NCBI GenBank assembly: GCA_035552195.1
Contig: DASZLU010000026.1
Coordinates: forward strand, 248,001-312,000
Direction: 5' to 3'
DNA: 64,000 nucleotides
Origin: CAIKMD01 sp035552195
Lineage (GTDB): Bacteria > Pseudomonadota > Alphaproteobacteria > ATCC43930 > CGMCC-115725
A model generated the notes under the pieces. That model made no database searches. It was not told the DNA's origin and saw only the letters and a list, made by a program, of their open reading frames with translations. Both the position numbers and the translations under genes were made by a program. Below are positions 44,497-53,471 of the stretch, in pieces. The number at the start of each line of letters is the position of its first letter. Within the stretch, counting starts at the first letter, position 1.

Positions 44497-45528
44497 CTAT
44501 AGAGGCGGAAGCATCGTAACGCGACGCGCGCGCCGCGAAAGTTGCATGAGTAGACTCGTCACCGCGAGAACAGCGACGACCAGTGCCACGCGCGGCAGGC
44601 GGATCGCGAGCAGCGCGAGCAGCAGCAACGCGATATCGCCGCCGACGATCAGCCACAACACGGCGCGATGATCGTTGTCGGGGGCGAGAGCGCGCTGATA
44701 GAAATGCGAGCGATGCGCCTGCCAGATGCGCTCGCCGCGAAAGAGGCGGCGCAGCAACGTGACGGTGGCGTCCGCCAGGTAGTAGAGACCGAGGATCAGT
44801 GCCGGCGCCCATTGCCCATGCGTCGCCAGCAGCAGCAGCAACCATGCGGTCAGGAATCCCAGCGGCACGCTGCCGACGTCGCCGAGAAAGATGCTCCCGC
44901 GCGGCCAATTCCACCGTAGAAAGCCGAGCGCGCCGGCGCATAGCGCGAGGGCCGGTGCGGTTACATTGGCATCGACGCTCGCGTAGCGTGAGACCAACAC
45001 GACGCCGATGCCGATCGCGATGGTCTCGACGCAGGTGATGCCGTCGATCCCATCCATGAAATTGTAGAGGTTGATGAACCAGGCCCAGAGCAGCACCGCG
45101 ACGACATGATCCGCCATCGGCGGCAGCAGGCCTTGGAAAACGAGCGTCGGTCCGAGCAAATAGGCGACGCCTAAGGCTGCGGCGATCAGATGCGCGGCGA
45201 GGCGCCAGCCGAAAGCCAGATCGCCGAGGTCGTCGAACCACGAAACGAGGCCGAGCGCCGCGGCGATGCCAGTGATGGCATAGGTGCCGCCCGGCGCGAT
45301 GCCGGCGAGCGCGAGCATAATCCAGGCGAAGAGCACAATCGGAATAAGCGCGAGCCCGCCGCCGCGCGGCGTCGCGCCTTCGTGCGAGGTGCGTTCACCC
45401 GGATGGTCGAGGATGGCGCGGCGCTGCAGCCAATGGCGGACGATACCGGTCAGCCAGACGCTCGCGCCCAAGACGGCGAGCGGCACGACAACCCAACTCC
45501 AGAAGCTTTCCCCCGCGAGATCACCCAT
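44497..45528 (-). CDS. Polyprenyl-phosphate sugar-phosphate transferase (WecA/MraY family)
   Basis: 343 residues, ten or so transmembrane helices. FDDLGDLAFGWR (catalytic Asp pair), NLYNFMDGIDGITCVE (NxxNFMDGxDG) and GSIFLGDVGSVPLGFL are the three hallmarks. It transfers a sugar-1-phosphate to undecaprenyl phosphate and starts lipid-linked glycan assembly. Start MGDLAGESFWSW at 45528; an upstream in-frame start adds 12 basic residues. Ten bases upstream of the methyltransferase in the same direction, first of the group methyltransferase-epimerase-glycosyltransferase. Confidence 0.9.
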   Translation of the reverse strand: MGDLAGESFWSWVVVPLAVLGASVWLTGIVRHWLQRRAILDHPGERTSHEGATPRGGGLALIPIVLFAWIMLALAGIAPGGTYAITGIAAALGLVSWFDDLGDLAFGWRLAAHLIAAALGVAYLLGPTLVFQGLLPPMADHVVAVLLWAWFINLYNFMDGIDGITCVETIAIGIGVVLVSRYASVDANVTAPALALCAGALGFLRWNWPRGSIFLGDVGSVPLGFLTAWLLLLLATHGQWAPALILGLYYLADATVTLLRRLFRGERIWQAHRSHFYQRALAPDNDHRAVLWLIVGGDIALLLLALLAIRLPRVALVVAVLAVTSLLMQLSRRARRVTMLPPL

Positions 45529-45589
45529 GACGGGCGTGATATGCCGCCTACGGGTCCTGCGCAACGCCTCTCGGCGTCGCGGCGCAAGG

Positions 45590-46117
45590 TCAGTCGGGCG
45601 AACCGGGCAGCCAGTAGACGCGGCCGTCGCCGAGATCGGAATGGCACAGCGTCACCTGATCGATGACGGCCGTTCCACTGGCGGTCTGGGCCTGTTGCTG
45701 GACATCGCGGCAGATCTCGCCGCGATGCGAGCGATAGATATCGCGCGCCGGCACGGCGGCGCCGGCCGCATCCGCGCTTTGCCACTGCACGATCGTGCCC
45801 GTGCCCGCCGCCGCGGCGCGCATGCTGGCATCGGCGAGGCTCAACCGGGCTTCGGCGCCGAGGATCGGGCGCAAGGGTGAGCCGACGATCTGGTTGGCGA
45901 CGTCGGCGCTGAGAAGGGGCGGAACGGGCTCGGCCAAGGAATTGCCATAGGGGCCGCTCGCCTTGATTTGGGTGGTCGGCGGCGCGCGGTCGGTCAGGGC
46001 GCCCAAAAATCCGGGCGGATCCGGCCGAGTGAAGGGGGCACAGGCGGCGAGCGCCAGCGTCAGCGCCAAGGTTGCGCTGAGCGTTAACCGGTTTGAGCTA
46101 TCATTGTCGCGATGCAT
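45590..46117 (-). CDS. 17-kDa surface-antigen-like lipoprotein
   Basis: 175 residues. Lipoprotein signal ending LALAACAPF (Cys26 acylated). Residues about 100-175 have SADAAGAAVPARDIYRSHRG, CRDVQQQAQTASGTAV and CHSDLGDGRVYWLPG, which resemble the C-terminal domain of the rickettsial 17-kDa antigen/RT0821 family of outer-membrane lipoproteins, in shortened form. Its start codon lies in the palindrome ATGCAT shared with the divergent gene at 46112. Confidence 0.75.
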   Translation of the reverse strand: MHRDNDSSNRLTLSATLALTLALAACAPFTRPDPPGFLGALTDRAPPTTQIKASGPYGNSLAEPVPPLLSADVANQIVGSPLRPILGAEARLSLADASMRAAAAGTGTIVQWQSADAAGAAVPARDIYRSHRGEICRDVQQQAQTASGTAVIDQVTLCHSDLGDGRVYWLPGSPD

Positions 46118-46597
46118 CTGCGCGCTGTCCTTATCTCATTGGCCGTGGCCGGTTTTCCTGCTTTGACCGGCACGCCGGCGCGCGCGCAGTTCTATAGCCT
46201 CGACGGCACTTATCATTGTGTGATGAACGCCGATCCGGCCTGCTCGGCGGAGGCCAAGCTTCCGCCGCCGCCGGAGCCCCGGCCACCGGTTTTTAGCGGA
46301 CCGACGATGGAAAGTGTGATCGCCGGAATCCGCGCGAGAAAGTTGAGCCCCGGCGATATGCAGCTGCTCGAGGCCCATGCCGAGCAGAAGGAGCCGCGGG
46401 CGATCGAAGCGCTGGCCTGGTGCAAGCTCAACGGGGTGGGGTGGCCGGCGGACCCGAAGGCCGCGTTTTTCCTCTATGGCGAGGCAGCGGAGCTTGGCCT
46501 GCCCAATGCCAAGAACAATCAGATCGCGATTTTTGAGTCGCGGCTGACGCAGCAGCAGCGGCAAGACGTCCTGATCAGGATGCAGACGACCCATTGA
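46112..46597 (+). CDS. Secreted protein with a Sel1-like repeat
   Basis: 161 residues. Signal peptide about 1-26 (MHLRAVLISLAVAGFPALTG, cleavage near ARAQ). After a proline-rich linker, residues about 95-150 hold one Sel1/TPR-like unit (AIEALAWCKLNGVGWPADP, AAFFLYGEAAELGLPNA). Probably a periplasmic protein-binding module; function unknown. The start ATG is part of ATGCAT, which on the other strand is the start of the lipoprotein gene. I see no Shine-Dalgarno for this gene, so a slightly later start cannot be excluded. Confidence 0.7.
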   Translation: MHLRAVLISLAVAGFPALTGTPARAQFYSLDGTYHCVMNADPACSAEAKLPPPPEPRPPVFSGPTMESVIAGIRARKLSPGDMQLLEAHAEQKEPRAIEALAWCKLNGVGWPADPKAAFFLYGEAAELGLPNAKNNQIAIFESRLTQQQRQDVLIRMQTTH

Positions 46598-46795
46598 TGC
46601 CCCGAAGGCGTGGATTGAGCCTCGATTCTCCCGGCGTTTGGTAAACGGGTCGTTAACCCGCCGAAATTCCGGCGACTGTCAGCATCGCACCACCGAGCTG
46701 ACGCGCGACTTGCACTTGGGAGAGCGAGTTGCGAGCATTACGCCAAGCGCGGCGCGCCGTGGGAAGCCGCGTCGTTCATTTGGCAACGCACAACC

Positions 46796-47419
46796 ATGTC
46801 AAATTCGCCGATGCCGCGTGCCTCAGGATGGGTCAAATACTATACCGCGACCGAAGGCCGGCCGCCGCGCTCGACCCTGCTCTTCGCGCTCGATCGTTTC
46901 GCGGCTGAAGGCATGTGCGGCACTGCCGCCGATCTCGGTTGCGGCGATGGCCGTGATGCGATCGAATTGCTGCGCCGCGGCTGGCGCGTGATCGGCATCG
47001 ATTCCGAAGCCGTGGCGCTTGAGCGGCTGCGCACGCGTCAGGATCTGCCGCCGGGTGCGGTGCTCGATCTGCGCGCGGAGACGTTCGAGAAAGCGGAATG
47101 GGGACAGGTCGAACTCGTCAATTCGAGCTTCGCACTGCCGTTCTGTCCGCCCGCGGCGTTTCCCGCGCTGTGGCGCAAGATCGACGCGTCGATCCTGCCG
47201 GGTGGGCGCTTCGCGGCACAGTTATGCGGGCCGCGCGATAGCTGGGCGGAAAGGGGGATGGATAATCGATCCATCACCTTCCACGACGAAGCGGCCGCGC
47301 GCGCGCTCTTTGCGAATTACGCGATCGAGCTGTTCGAGATCGAAGAGACCGATTCAGTCACGCCACGCGGCGAAACGAAGCACTGGCATCTCTTCCACGT
47401 CGTCGCGCGCAAGTGCTGA
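46796..47419 (+). CDS. Class I SAM-dependent methyltransferase (TehB-like)
   Basis: 207 residues. TAADLGCGDGRDAIELLRRG is the SAM-binding loop with GCGDGRD, then VIGIDSEAVAL and VELVNSSFALPFCPP. The FxFYxxx group with a short C-terminal domain is like TehB/thiopurine methyltransferases. Its own promoter region is the 198-bp stretch before it. No operon partners. Confidence 0.82.
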   Translation: MSNSPMPRASGWVKYYTATEGRPPRSTLLFALDRFAAEGMCGTAADLGCGDGRDAIELLRRGWRVIGIDSEAVALERLRTRQDLPPGAVLDLRAETFEKAEWGQVELVNSSFALPFCPPAAFPALWRKIDASILPGGRFAAQLCGPRDSWAERGMDNRSITFHDEAAARALFANYAIELFEIEETDSVTPRGETKHWHLFHVVARKC

Positions 47420-47444
47420 CGCCCAAAACCATCGGCAAGGCCGA

Positions 47445-47639
47445 TCAGCGCCAATGGCGGTAACCCCAGCCTCCATGCCAACCGCCACCGCCGCCGATAT
47501 AGACGCTACCGGCGACCGGCGGGCCGTAATACGACGGATAGCCGCCGTAGCCGTAGTAGGGATCGGGATAAGCGACGCAGCCGCTCAGGCCAAGCGCCAC
47601 AGCCGCGACAAGCGCAAATCGCATCCATCCTGACGACAT
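47445..47639 (-). CDS. Small Gly/Tyr-rich lipoprotein
   Basis: 64 residues from ATG 47639, which follows GGAGG six bases ahead; an in-frame ATG seven codons upstream lacks a site. Signal MSSGWMRFALVAAVALGLSG with acylation at Cys21, then a tail of PYYGYGGYPSYYGPP and GGGGGWHGGWGYRHWR. Such short Gly/Tyr/Trp-rich lipoproteins are frequent in Rhizobiales and of unknown role. Confidence 0.7.
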   Translation of the reverse strand: MSSGWMRFALVAAVALGLSGCVAYPDPYYGYGGYPSYYGPPVAGSVYIGGGGGWHGGWGYRHWR

Positions 47640-47824
47640 CGACAACCTCCACATGCGCAACCACTAACGACTGAAAGGCGGTAGGTCCCGATGACCTAAC
47701 CCGTCCCTCATTGACGACAACGGGCGACGAAGCCGGTTTGTTCAAAGTGGGCAAATTTACGGCGGTAGATTCGCCCACTGCTCTTGTGTTAGGAAAAGCC
47801 AACTACTTGTCGGGGAGACGGGGA

Positions 47825-48694
47825 ATGGCAGGACAGATCGGGCGATCCATCGCGACGCTTTCCATCGCCGCGGCAGCTATGATTGCGGCCGCCGCAACCA
47901 GCTTTGCCGAGACGCCGCTGGAGCGCGGCACTTATCTGATGAGCAGCATCGTCGCCTGCGGCAACTGCCACACGCCGAAAGGTCCGAACGGCGTCGCGCT
48001 TGCGGACAGGGAATTATCAGGTGGCGACCCGATCGACGCGCCGGTTTTCCATGCGGTGCCGCCGAACATCACGCCCGACAAGCAAACGGGTATCGGCAAT
48101 TGGACCGACGATCAGATCATCAACGCGATCCGCAACGGCAAGCGTCCCGATGGCACGATCATCGGTCCGCCGATGCCGATCCCGTTCTACCGCGACATGT
48201 CGGACACGGATGCGAAGGCGATTGTCGCCTATCTCCGCTCGATCAAGCCGATCAGCAACAAGGTCGAGAAATCGAGCTACAAGATTCCGCTGCCGGCCGC
48301 CTATGGTCCGCCGGTCACCCATGTTGCGGACGTGCCGCGCACCAACCATGTCGCTTATGGCAAATATCTCGCAACCGGCCTCGGTCATTGCATGGATTGC
48401 CACACGCCCGATGTGCAGGGCCGGCCTGACTTCACGCGGATGGGCGCGGGCGGCAACGAATTCGGCGCGCCGAATGGCGGCGTGATCATGTCGGCCAATC
48501 TCACGCCGGGTAACCCGCAAGGCATCGCCGGCTGGACGAACGATCAGGTCAAGGTCGCGATCACGACCGGCATGCGGCCTGACCGGCCGTTGGTGCGGCT
48601 GATGGCGTTCGACTGGTACAAGAACATGTCGAACCCCGATCTCAACGACCTCATCGCCTTCTTGCGCAGCTTGAAGCCGATCAAGTCGCAATAG
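47825..48694 (+). CDS. Dihaem cytochrome c
   Basis: 289 residues. Signal peptide about 1-28 (MAGQIGRSIATLSIAAAAM), then two class I cytochrome c domains: CGNCH near 47-51 and CMDCH near 189-193, each followed by Met-containing loops. The domain pair resembles the cytochrome subunits of alcohol/aldehyde dehydrogenases; a dehydrogenase is not in the window. Start at 47825 follows GGGGAGACGGGG. Confidence 0.88.
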   Translation: MAGQIGRSIATLSIAAAAMIAAAATSFAETPLERGTYLMSSIVACGNCHTPKGPNGVALADRELSGGDPIDAPVFHAVPPNITPDKQTGIGNWTDDQIINAIRNGKRPDGTIIGPPMPIPFYRDMSDTDAKAIVAYLRSIKPISNKVEKSSYKIPLPAAYGPPVTHVADVPRTNHVAYGKYLATGLGHCMDCHTPDVQGRPDFTRMGAGGNEFGAPNGGVIMSANLTPGNPQGIAGWTNDQVKVAITTGMRPDRPLVRLMAFDWYKNMSNPDLNDLIAFLRSLKPIKSQ

Positions 48695-48794
48695 GACAGA
48701 ACCGCCCGCCGTTTTCGGTCCAACGCCGTCGTGGGAACGCCTACGGCGGCGTCGCCGTTTATCTTCCGGAGACGTCTGTCCGAGGAGAAGTCGC

Positions 48795-49268
48795 ATGTTG
48801 GATCACGCCGAAACTGATGGAATGCGCGCGCGGATTGCGGAGGTGGAGGCAAACCGCATCCCCATGGGCGAAGCGCTGGGCTGGTTTGCCCCGTGGGCTG
48901 TCGCCGCGATCCTGGTCATCGTCTGTCTCGGTGCACTTTGGTGCGCCAGCAGCGCGACCGACGATCTCACCTATGCGATCGGCATGATCGGGGCCCTGCT
49001 CGCGCTCATCGCGCTGATCTGGGAAGCGGGTTCGGCGCTTTCGGGCACGATCGCGACTTTTTCTCTTCAGATGCTCGTCGATGACGAGATGTCGCTGGTC
49101 GTGCTGATGGTGCTGCTCGGCGTGCTGGTGCTGGGCGGGCTGATGCTGGCGGCGCGCGGTCCGAGCCCGACGGCGAATGGCGTTGGCTACGGGCTTTGCA
49201 TCTTCGGCATTGTTTTCGCCTTCGCCAATATCAAGCATTATTTCGATCGGCTCGACGCCGACCGCTAA
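48795..49268 (+). CDS. Four-span membrane protein, unknown
   Basis: 157 residues. Hydrophobic helices at about 30-52 (WFAPWAVAAILVIVCLGAL), 60-82, 98-118 and 130-147. No conserved motif that I recognise. GGAGAAG precedes the ATG. Single gene between the cytochrome and a substrate-binding protein. Confidence 0.7.
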   Translation: MLDHAETDGMRARIAEVEANRIPMGEALGWFAPWAVAAILVIVCLGALWCASSATDDLTYAIGMIGALLALIALIWEAGSALSGTIATFSLQMLVDDEMSLVVLMVLLGVLVLGGLMLAARGPSPTANGVGYGLCIFGIVFAFANIKHYFDRLDADR

Positions 49269-49553
49269 GCACCGCCGTCGCCGACCAGCGAAAATGGTGC
49301 CCAGAAGGATCGGGGGCGGGTAGGTCACCTGCCGCGTCGCCGGATCGACCGCAGCGGACCCATTGATCAGCGACAGCGTCGCCTGCCCCAACGCTTGGGC
49401 ATGGCTGATCGGGGCTCGCGGTTTCGCCTGCGGGGTCCTGTAACAGGATTTGCGGCGCCTTGCGCGTTCGACTCCATTGCGAGCAGCCGGCTGGCTTCGT
49501 TGTCCTGCGCGTGCTACGTCCGCGGTAAGGCTCGCGAAGCCATTGGGGGGAAG

Positions 49554-50468
49554 ATGCGGAGTGCGGTCGCTTTTATCGTCGCCGTTTCGGCGCTGCTGGC
49601 CTCGTATTCCGCCGCGTTCGCGCAAACCAAGCTGACTCTCGGCTACGGGTCGGCGAGCGCGTGGATCGCGTCGTTCGTTGCCGCGGACAAGGGAATTTTC
49701 GCCAAACACGATCTCGACGTGACGATGCGATTCGTCCCGAGCGCGGCGACGCAGCCGGCGGCTCTCACCGCCGGCTCGCTCGATATCGGAACCTTCAACG
49801 CGCCGCTGCTGGTTCTCGCCGACGAAGGCGGGCTCGATCTGCGGATCGTCGCTGGCGGCACGTCCGAGCAGGGCAAAGACAAAGAGATGGGCCGCGTGAT
49901 GGCGCGCGAAGATAGCGGCATCAAGACCGCGCGGGACTTCCGCGGCCGCCGTATCGGTATTCCCGGCCGCAATTCGGTCCTCCATGTCTCGCTGATGAAA
50001 TGGCTGAAGGACAATGGCGTCGATCCGAGCCAAGAGAGCTTCGTCGAGATCGGCATGCCGCAGCTCAGCGACATGCTGAAATCCCGCCAGATCGATGGCG
50101 CCGTGTCGGTCGAGCCTTTCGCCGGACAGATCGAGAAGAACAAGACCGGCTATCGCGTCTCGCTGCTGACGGCGGATTTCGCGTTCTACGCGATGAGCCG
50201 CGGGTTCATCGAAAAGAATCCGCAAGCCCTCGCGGCGTTTCGCGCGTCGATCACGGAGGCGGCGGACTATGCCAACGTCCATCCCGATGAAGCGCGGCAC
50301 ACGCAAATCACGTTTCTGAAGCTACCCGAGGCGGTGGCGATGCAGACCGATCTGCCTGTCTATTCGTCGGTGGTGACGGCGGCGGAAGTGCGGTTCTGGC
50401 TCGATGCCTGCAAGGATCTCGGCGTGACTAAGGGCACGCTGACCGTCGATGCCGTTTTGGCGAAATGA
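49554..50468 (+). CDS. ABC-type substrate-binding protein, NitT/TauT fold (orphan)
   Basis: 304 residues, ATG 49554 preceded by GGGGGGAAG. Signal peptide 1-23 (MRSAVAFIVAVSALLASYS). KLTLGYGSASAWIASFVAA and GSLDIGTFNAPLLVLADEG are the ligand-binding strands of the SsuA/NMT1 family. No ABC permease or ATPase lies nearby. Followed by the DHP-decarboxylase-like protein, 26 bp away, so the two may be cotranscribed. Confidence 0.85.
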   Translation: MRSAVAFIVAVSALLASYSAAFAQTKLTLGYGSASAWIASFVAADKGIFAKHDLDVTMRFVPSAATQPAALTAGSLDIGTFNAPLLVLADEGGLDLRIVAGGTSEQGKDKEMGRVMAREDSGIKTARDFRGRRIGIPGRNSVLHVSLMKWLKDNGVDPSQESFVEIGMPQLSDMLKSRQIDGAVSVEPFAGQIEKNKTGYRVSLLTADFAFYAMSRGFIEKNPQALAAFRASITEAADYANVHPDEARHTQITFLKLPEAVAMQTDLPVYSSVVTAAEVRFWLDACKDLGVTKGTLTVDAVLAK

Positions 50469-50494
50469 GCGGTTTCGGTTGAAAGGAAGCGATC

Positions 50495-51475
50495 GTGGCG
50501 AAGTTGAAGCTCCGTTGTGTCGTCGGTAATTACGAAAGCACGCGTCCGCTACGTGAGCGCGTCGTCGAAGCCGAAGGCATCGAATTCGAATTCCCGAATT
50601 ATCCCGGCTATGAGGACATTCATCGGCAGGTCGCGCATGACGATATTTGCGACGTCGGCGAGTTCAACGGCCCAGCCTATGTCGCTGCCGCGAGCCGCGA
50701 TTGGTTCTTCACCGGCCTGCCGTTGTTTCTCCATCGCCGCTTTCGCCACGGATTCATCTTCATCAACAAGGACAAGGGAATCAGCAAGCCATCAGACCTT
50801 GTCGGCAAGAAGATCGGCTGCCCGATCTATCAACCGGCAGCGTGCGTGTGGCTGCGCGGCCTGCTGCAGAACGATTACGGCGTGGCGCCGGAGTCGGTGA
50901 CCTGGGTGACGAACGATCCCGAGATCATCGAGTTCGAGCGGCCATCCAGTTTGCGCATCGAGAAGATGCGTCCCGCGAAGAATGTCGATGATATGTTCAC
51001 CGATGGCGAGATCGATGCGATCTTCTCGCCGAATTTCCCGAAAGCCTGGCTGGCGAAAAAACCGAACATCGCGCGGCTCTGGCCGAATTTCAAAGAGCTC
51101 GAAGTCGATTGGTACAACCGGACCGGTCTTTTCCCGATCATGCATTGTACGATCGTCAAGCGCGCTATCCTCGAGAAGAATCCGTGGGTGACGAAGAGCC
51201 TGATGGATGCGTTCGAGAAATCGAAGCAGCTCTCGTACAAGCACCTCACCAATCCGCGCATCGTGCCGCTCGCCTGGTATCAGTCGTATTGGGAAGAAGA
51301 GCGCGCTTTCCTCGGTCCCGATCCGTGGGAGTACGGCATCACTTCCGCAGCCAACCGAAAGAACATCGAGCTGATCTGCAAATACGTGCATCAGCAATTC
51401 ATGTCGACGCGGCTGATGATGGTCGACGAGCTCTGGCCGAAAGAAGCGCTGAGCTGGACCGCGCCGAAGATTTGA
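50495..51475 (+). CDS. 4,5-dihydroxyphthalate decarboxylase-like protein
   Basis: 326 residues, GTG start at 50495. No signal peptide, so it is cytoplasmic or exported by another route. KLKLRCVVGNYESTRPLRE and GEFNGPAYVAAASRDWFFT with a substrate-binding-protein fold place it in the family that includes 4,5-dihydroxyphthalate decarboxylase and NMT1-like proteins. Only part of the family has enzyme activity. Paralogue-like to the gene at 52478. Confidence 0.8.
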   Translation: MAKLKLRCVVGNYESTRPLRERVVEAEGIEFEFPNYPGYEDIHRQVAHDDICDVGEFNGPAYVAAASRDWFFTGLPLFLHRRFRHGFIFINKDKGISKPSDLVGKKIGCPIYQPAACVWLRGLLQNDYGVAPESVTWVTNDPEIIEFERPSSLRIEKMRPAKNVDDMFTDGEIDAIFSPNFPKAWLAKKPNIARLWPNFKELEVDWYNRTGLFPIMHCTIVKRAILEKNPWVTKSLMDAFEKSKQLSYKHLTNPRIVPLAWYQSYWEEERAFLGPDPWEYGITSAANRKNIELICKYVHQQFMSTRLMMVDELWPKEALSWTAPKI

Positions 51476-51506
51476 GGACGGCGCTTTAATCGGGGGGGGC
51501 GGATAC

Positions 51507-52472
51507 GTGTTCGGCGGCTTGTTGGCTTTGATATCGGCCGTGACTTTCGCGATCACCAACGCCGCCGTGCGTCGTGGGGTGATCAGCGGCTCGGCGGTGC
51601 AGGCAACGACGCTGTCCATCCCGGTCGGTGTGCCGTTGTTCCTGCTGGCTCTTGCGATCGGCGGCGGTTTCGGTGCGTTCGGAGAATTGCCGCAAGCCTC
51701 GGTGATCGCTTTTGCCGTCACCGGCATCACGCATTTCGTCATCGGCCGCTACGCCAATTACCGCGCCATCGGTGCGATCGGCACGAACCTCGCCGGGCCG
51801 GTAACTCAGTTCAATCTCGTCGTGTCGCTCGTCTTCGCGATACTGTTCCTCGGCGAGACACTTACTATTCCAAGGCTCATCGGCATCCTGCTCATCTTCG
51901 CCGGTCCGGCGGTGGTGTCGCGCGAAGGGGCGAAGCGGGCGCGTGCGGCCGCCGCAACGGCGGCCTTCAAACCGCGTATGGTGGAGGGCTATATCTTCGC
52001 CGCGCTCTCGGCGTTCTTCTACGGCCTGACGCCTGTGTTGCTGCGCTATGCGGGCGGCGGGCGCGGTCTCGATGCCGCGCTGGCGGGCGGTGTGATCAGC
52101 GCGACGAGTGCGACCGTCGTAATCGCGCTGTTGCTGGCGGCGCCGGGACACTGGCGCGAGGTGCGCGGCGTCGCCCCGGAGGCGACGAAGTGGTTCCTCT
52201 TCTCGGGCGTGATGGTCTACGTCTCGCAGATTTTCTACTACATGGCGCTCGCGCTCGCGCCCGTGACGATCGTGTCGCCGATCATGGCGCTCAGCAACAT
52301 CTTCCGTATCCACGCGTCGCGCTGGCTCAATCCCCAGCACGAGATTTTCGGGCCACAAGTGATCGTTGCGACGGCGATCTCCTTCCTCGGCGTGATCGTA
52401 TTGTCGATCAGCGTCGACATGCTGCCGCTGTCGCCGGCGTTGTCCGCCTGGCTCAACTGGCATTGGCCGTAA
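51507..52472 (+). CDS. DMT/EamA-family transporter
   Basis: 321 residues, GTG start at 51507. Ten membrane helices in two EamA repeats (about 1-140 and 158-310), with ATTLSIPVGVPLFLLALAI, NLVVSLVFAILFLGETLTI and the second repeat's FLGVIVLSISVDM. Inner-membrane drug/metabolite exporter; substrate unknown. It follows the DHP-decarboxylase-like gene by 31 bp and converges on its counterpart at 52478. Confidence 0.88.
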   Translation: MFGGLLALISAVTFAITNAAVRRGVISGSAVQATTLSIPVGVPLFLLALAIGGGFGAFGELPQASVIAFAVTGITHFVIGRYANYRAIGAIGTNLAGPVTQFNLVVSLVFAILFLGETLTIPRLIGILLIFAGPAVVSREGAKRARAAAATAAFKPRMVEGYIFAALSAFFYGLTPVLLRYAGGGRGLDAALAGGVISATSATVVIALLLAAPGHWREVRGVAPEATKWFLFSGVMVYVSQIFYYMALALAPVTIVSPIMALSNIFRIHASRWLNPQHEIFGPQVIVATAISFLGVIVLSISVDMLPLSPALSAWLNWHWP

Positions 52473-52477
52473 AGGCG

Positions 52478-53461
52478 TCAGCCGACGCCAAGCGTCTCCG
52501 GCGCGAACAACTCCTCGATCGCGAGCTTCTTCGGCGAGAGATGCTGCTCGAAGGACCAACGCGTCACCGCTTCGAGCGTTGGCCGGTTTTTTTCGATGCC
52601 ATAAGGCCAGAAATCCTCGCCCATCGCCGCGCGCGTCGCGTCGAGCTCGGGCCCGAGCCAAGGCACGGTGGCCTTCACCGCGCCGCCGTCACCGTCGAGA
52701 TCGCGGATGCAGACGTCCTTCGCGTCGCAGAATCCCTTGTAGACGCGCAAAGCCAACGATGGGTCACGCTCCAGCACCTCGGTCTTGATGCCGAGAACAT
52801 GCATGATCGGAAAGATGCGTGTCTTCTTGTAATAAGCTTGCTCGACCGCGCGGTAATCGGCAAAGAGCCGTCCGACATACGGCGCATTCATCGCTTCGCG
52901 CGTCGGCGAGGCAGCGGTGATGAGACCGTCGATGTCGCCGTCGATGAGGAGTTGCGACAGGCTCTTCTCGGTCTCCTGCTCGATGCGGATCGCGGCGGGG
53001 AGGCCGAGATCCTGTGTCAGCCGTTCTTTCGGATCGAACAGTCCGCCATTCACCCAGGTGAAATCCTCGGGCTTCACGCCGTATTCATCGGAAAGGATGC
53101 CGCGCGCGGTCGTGACGGCCGTGATGCCGTAGAACGGCACACCGATGCGCTTGCCTTTGAGATCGGCCGGCGCGCGTATGCCACGATCGGTACGGATGTA
53201 GATCGCCGAATGGCGGAACATGCGTGAGGGATAGATCGGGATCGCCGTATAGGGGACGGGACCGCGCGAGCGCCGCGTGAGGTAGGACGAGAAGGATTGC
53301 TCCATCACGTCGTAGGGCGGCTCTTCGCCGGCGCGGAAGAAGAAATTATGCGGCGCGTTGACGGTGAACTCGATATCGCAGCCATCGATCTTGGCGCGGC
53401 CGTCGCGCAGTGCGTTGACGCGGTCGTAATCCCAACAAGCGATTTTCAACAACTGGCCCAA
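52478..53461 (-). CDS. 4,5-dihydroxyphthalate decarboxylase-like protein, second copy
   Basis: 327 residues from TTG 53461, which has GAGGAGAG seven bases upstream and gives the family-like opening LGQLLKIACWDYDRVNALR. An in-frame start 44 codons earlier runs inside the next gene and encodes only basic residues. LKGKRIGVPFYGITAVTTA and FPIMHVLGIK resemble the protein at 50495. No signal peptide. Its start lies 11 bp after the stop of the iron-type binding-protein gene at 53472, same strand, so the two are probably cotranscribed. Confidence 0.8.
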   Translation of the reverse strand: MGQLLKIACWDYDRVNALRDGRAKIDGCDIEFTVNAPHNFFFRAGEEPPYDVMEQSFSSYLTRRSRGPVPYTAIPIYPSRMFRHSAIYIRTDRGIRAPADLKGKRIGVPFYGITAVTTARGILSDEYGVKPEDFTWVNGGLFDPKERLTQDLGLPAAIRIEQETEKSLSQLLIDGDIDGLITAASPTREAMNAPYVGRLFADYRAVEQAYYKKTRIFPIMHVLGIKTEVLERDPSLALRVYKGFCDAKDVCIRDLDGDGGAVKATVPWLGPELDATRAAMGEDFWPYGIEKNRPTLEAVTRWSFEQHLSPKKLAIEELFAPETLGVG

Positions 53462-53471
53462 ATGACTCTCC

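Noticed and set aside
48759..50306. 515-residue minus-strand frame
   Set aside because: Mostly antisense to the membrane protein and binding-protein genes; only a 40-codon scrap at 49283-49410 seems coding-like and is listed as a weak finding.
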